NCBI GenBank assembly: GCA_910583925.1
Contig: CAJTZJ010000016.1
Location: forward strand, 1-40,267
Length of the DNA: 40,267 nucleotides
DNA from: an uncultured Eubacterium sp.
GTDB lineage: Bacteria > Bacillota > Clostridia > Oscillospirales > Acutalibacteraceae
Direction of reading: 5' to 3'
Positions within the stretch are counted from its first letter, which is position 1. Each line of letters starts with the position of its first letter. The notes below the pieces were generated by a model that saw only the letters and a program-made list of their open reading frames with translations, did no database searches and was not told where the DNA came from. The position numbers and the translations under genes are program-made. Positions 39,101-40,267 of the stretch are shown piece after piece.

Positions 39101-40211
39101 AATTGATGTCAAGGTTGTAAACAAGCTTTATGAAGATAATTCCATTATGGAGCTTGTTGAAAGCGGAAAACTTGATTATATTGTTTATACAGGCAAGGGC
39201 GATAAAAAGAGCATTGCTGATTACATTAAGCTGTTTAACAGAGCAAATCAGCTTGGTATTGCCACACTTACCTCTCTTGATACTGCGAATGCACTTGCAG
39301 ATATCATTGCAAGCAGATACAATCAGCTTAATACGGAGCTTGTTGATATCAATAATATGCGTAATAAAAAAGGCATTCTGAAATTCAGCAAAATGCACGG
39401 CACAGGCGATGATTATATTTTCTTTAACAATCAATGCGGTATCATTACATGCCCCGAAAGCTTTGCTATCGAATTTTCAGACAGACACAAGGGTATCGGC
39501 GGTGACGGAATTGTTCTTATTGAGGAATCCGAAAATGCTGATGCGAAAATGAGAATTTTCAACATAGACGGCTCTGAGGGAAAAATGGCAGGAAATTCAA
39601 TCCGCTGCCTTGGAAAATTCCTTTATGATAATGATATGGTAAAAAAAGAGAATATGAAAATTGAAACAGCAAGCGGAATAAAAGAGCTTAAGCTGTTTAC
39701 ACGAAACGGGCTGGTATCCTCAGTTACCGTTAATATGGGCAGTGCTGAATTCAAGCCAAGTCTGATCCCTGTTGCACTTGACGGAGAAAATATCATAAAC
39801 AGAAAGGCTGTTTTCGGCGGAAAGGATTATAATATTACCTGTGTTTCAGTCGGCAATCCTCACTGTGTTGTTTTTGTTAATAATGTTGATAAAACAGACA
39901 TTGAAACGGTTGGACCGCAGTTTGAATCAAGCAGGCTTTTCCCTGAAAGAATTAATACGGAATTCGTTAGAATTGTTAACAGCAGAACCCTTAAAATGAG
40001 AGTCTGGGAGCGAGGAAACGGCGAAACACCTGCCTGCGGAACAGGCGCATGTGCTGCTGTTGCAGCGGCCGTTGCAAACGGATACTGCAACAAGGGCGAA
40101 GATATTACAGTTAAACTGCGCGGCGGCGATTTAATCGTAAACTATACCGATGAATGTATTACCCTTACGGGTGATTGTAACCTTGTTTATAAGGGCGAAA
40201 TTGAATATTAA
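36177..40211 (+). CDS. carB: Fusion: carbamoyl-phosphate synthase large subunit + diaminopimelate epimerase-like domain
   Basis: One unbroken 1344-residue frame. Residues 1-1060 are complete CarB: two CPSase/ATP-grasp halves (IGSGPIVIGQAAEFDYAG and LGSGPIRIGQGIEFDYS open them) and the MGS-like regulatory domain (about 930-1055). Residues 1061-1344 are a full-length DapF fold starting FSKMHGTGDDYI, with NIDGSEGKMAGNSIRC and GNGETPACGTGACAA. The second catalytic cysteine is kept (Cys1287), but the first, expected before GN, is Ala1138. An ATG at 39357 (Met1061) lacks a well-placed ribosome site, with GGAG about 18 bases away. CarB activity seems intact. Epimerase activity is doubtful. The last gene of the operon. 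Confidence 0.93.
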   Translation: MPLNKDIKKVLVIGSGPIVIGQAAEFDYAGAQACRVLKDEGIEVVLINSNPATIMTDKALADRIYLEPLTVETVKRIIETEKPDSILGGLGGQTGLTISMQLAKDGYLDKMGVRLLGTDAEAIDKAEDRQMFRDTMVKINQPVVPSDIANDLERSKEIANEIGYPVIIRPAFTLGGAGGGVAHNEKELEEVAKHGLMLSPITQVLVEKYIAGWKEIEFEVMRDNVGNVIAVCSMENFDPVGVHTGDSIVIAPAVTLADKEYQMLRSASLDIITELGIEGGCNCQFALNPESFEYSVIEVNPRVSRSSALASKATGYPIAKVTTKIALGYTLDEIRNDVTGKTCACFEPALDYVVVKFPKWPFDKFVNASRILGTQMKATGEVMSIAPSFEMAVMKAVRGAEIGLDTLNNKALDGKNITELLKNQDDLRLFSVFKALKDGITPEEIHEVTMIDEWFLYKLKNLADYEKQIKNSPISKEQYIYGKKLGYTDSALEKLSGGSLAFHRDAVYKMVDTCGAEFAAETPYFYSTYDTVCESKALQRNEDKKRIIVLGSGPIRIGQGIEFDYSSVHCVRTLKELGYEVILVNNNPETVSTDFDTGDRLYFEPLTPEDVMNIIKVENPIGVVVAFGGQTAIKLTKFLDENHINILGTSAESIDIAEDRERFDALLESFNIFRPKGSSVMSLEEALKAANALTYPVLLRPSYVIGGQNMTIAYTDDDVKQYMQIILSQGIENPVLVDKYMMGTELEVDCISDGTDVLIPGIMEHIERAGVHSGDSIAVYPPYNLQDKMLEKICDVSEKLALSLKTKGLINIQYLIYQNELYVIEVNPRASRTIPYISKVTGVPMVELATKIMVGAKLTELGFGTGLYRTPPYYAVKVPVFSFEKLNDVNSQLGPEMKSTGEVLGVGKNLNEALFKGLVSAGFRVDFHKRERHGVLITVTKQDRFEIVSLAKKLDDIGAQIWATPETAKAIESLGIDVKVVNKLYEDNSIMELVESGKLDYIVYTGKGDKKSIADYIKLFNRANQLGIATLTSLDTANALADIIASRYNQLNTELVDINNMRNKKGILKFSKMHGTGDDYIFFNNQCGIITCPESFAIEFSDRHKGIGGDGIVLIEESENADAKMRIFNIDGSEGKMAGNSIRCLGKFLYDNDMVKKENMKIETASGIKELKLFTRNGLVSSVTVNMGSAEFKPSLIPVALDGENIINRKAVFGGKDYNITCVSVGNPHCVVFVNNVDKTDIETVGPQFESSRLFPERINTEFVRIVNSRTLKMRVWERGNGETPACGTGACAAVAAAVANGYCNKGEDITVKLRGGDLIVNYTDECITLTGDCNLVYKGEIEY

Positions 40212-40220
40212 ATCAATCAT

Positions 40221-40264
40221 AACCACCAGTTGAACTGGTGGTTTGCACAGGCCCTATAAGGGCC
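40221..40264. repeat. Two adjacent perfect hairpins after the operon
   Basis: AACCACCAG/CTGGTGGTT (40221-40243) and GGCCCT-ATA-AGGGCC (40250-40264), 6 bases apart. Neither has a following T-tract before the window ends, so a standard terminator is not shown. Paired hairpins of this kind occur at ends of IS200/IS605-type elements and in dispersed repeats. The window stops too soon to decide. Confidence 0.5.
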
Positions 40265-40267
40265 GCC

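Noticed and set aside
39357..39359. Internal ATG (Met1061) as a separate dapF start
   Set aside because: The only GGAG lies about 18 bases upstream, too far for normal initiation, and there is no stop or promoter before it.
38667..39434. 255-codon minus-strand frame opposite carB
   Set aside because: Composition and Cys content show a shadow frame. The plus-strand CarB motifs are continuous through it.
1..40267. CRISPR array
   Set aside because: No regularly spaced direct repeats of 24-40 bases with unique spacers were seen. The 10-bp repeats at 27133 are contiguous, without spacers.

Overview
The window is AT-rich chromosomal DNA from a Gram-positive anaerobe. I read it as a gut-type member of class Clostridia, most likely Ruminococcaceae/Oscillospiraceae. 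The reasons are AGGAGG-type ribosome sites, near-consensus sigma-A promoters, many U-tailed hairpin terminators, 4-base ATGA gene overlaps, an archaeal-type LeuC/LeuD pair, NADP-type GdhA and a sigma-H-like factor. The family-level placement is inference.

Layout. Positions 1-6849, on the minus strand, hold a branched-chain amino acid cluster ilvB-ilvN-leuC-leuD, then a small UPF0158-like protein and a coupled pair of a GH2 glycosidase and a cyclophilin. From 6997 on the plus strand come a lipoprotein with a zinc-peptidase motif, the GTPase YchF, a sigma factor and a zinc-ribbon protein. tRNA-Ser(UGA) follows with a structured trailing element. 11095-16127 (minus) carries a GNAT acetyltransferase and a three-gene FtsX-type ABC transporter operon. 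16333-19388 (plus) carries a multi-pass transporter coupled to a membrane-anchored leucine-rich-repeat protein. 19467-21034 (minus) is an OmpR-type two-component system that probably serves this neighbourhood. Next are a radical SAM/SPASM protein with a small membrane protein partner, tRNA-Ser(GCU) with a second copy of the trailing element, a DUF6512-like membrane protein, a membrane M28 peptidase, gdhA, and tRNA-Asp/tRNA-Thr.

The stretch 27100-29760 looks like the eroded remains of an integrative element or prophage joined to the 3' end of tRNA-Thr. It has 10-bp arm-type repeats, a 22-bp palindrome, three small genes including a Cro/CI-like regulator, a 21-residue hydrophobic peptide with a convergent antisense RNA (a type I toxin-antitoxin layout), and a three-gene phage lysis cassette with its own promoter and terminator. 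No integrase, structural or replication genes are present.

29834-40211 is an arginine/carbamoyl-phosphate operon, argC-argJ-argB-argD-argF-carA-carB, behind two ARG-box-like sites 20 bp apart. It makes ornithine by the acetyl-recycling route, carbamoyl phosphate, and citrulline. The last gene is a single open frame in which complete CarB is fused to a DapF (diaminopimelate epimerase) domain, and the first catalytic cysteine of that domain is replaced by alanine.

The items most worth following up are the CarB-DapF fusion, the tRNA-Ser trailing element whose two copies each end in a copy of their own tRNA's 3' end, the small toxin-like locus, and the radical SAM/membrane-protein pair.
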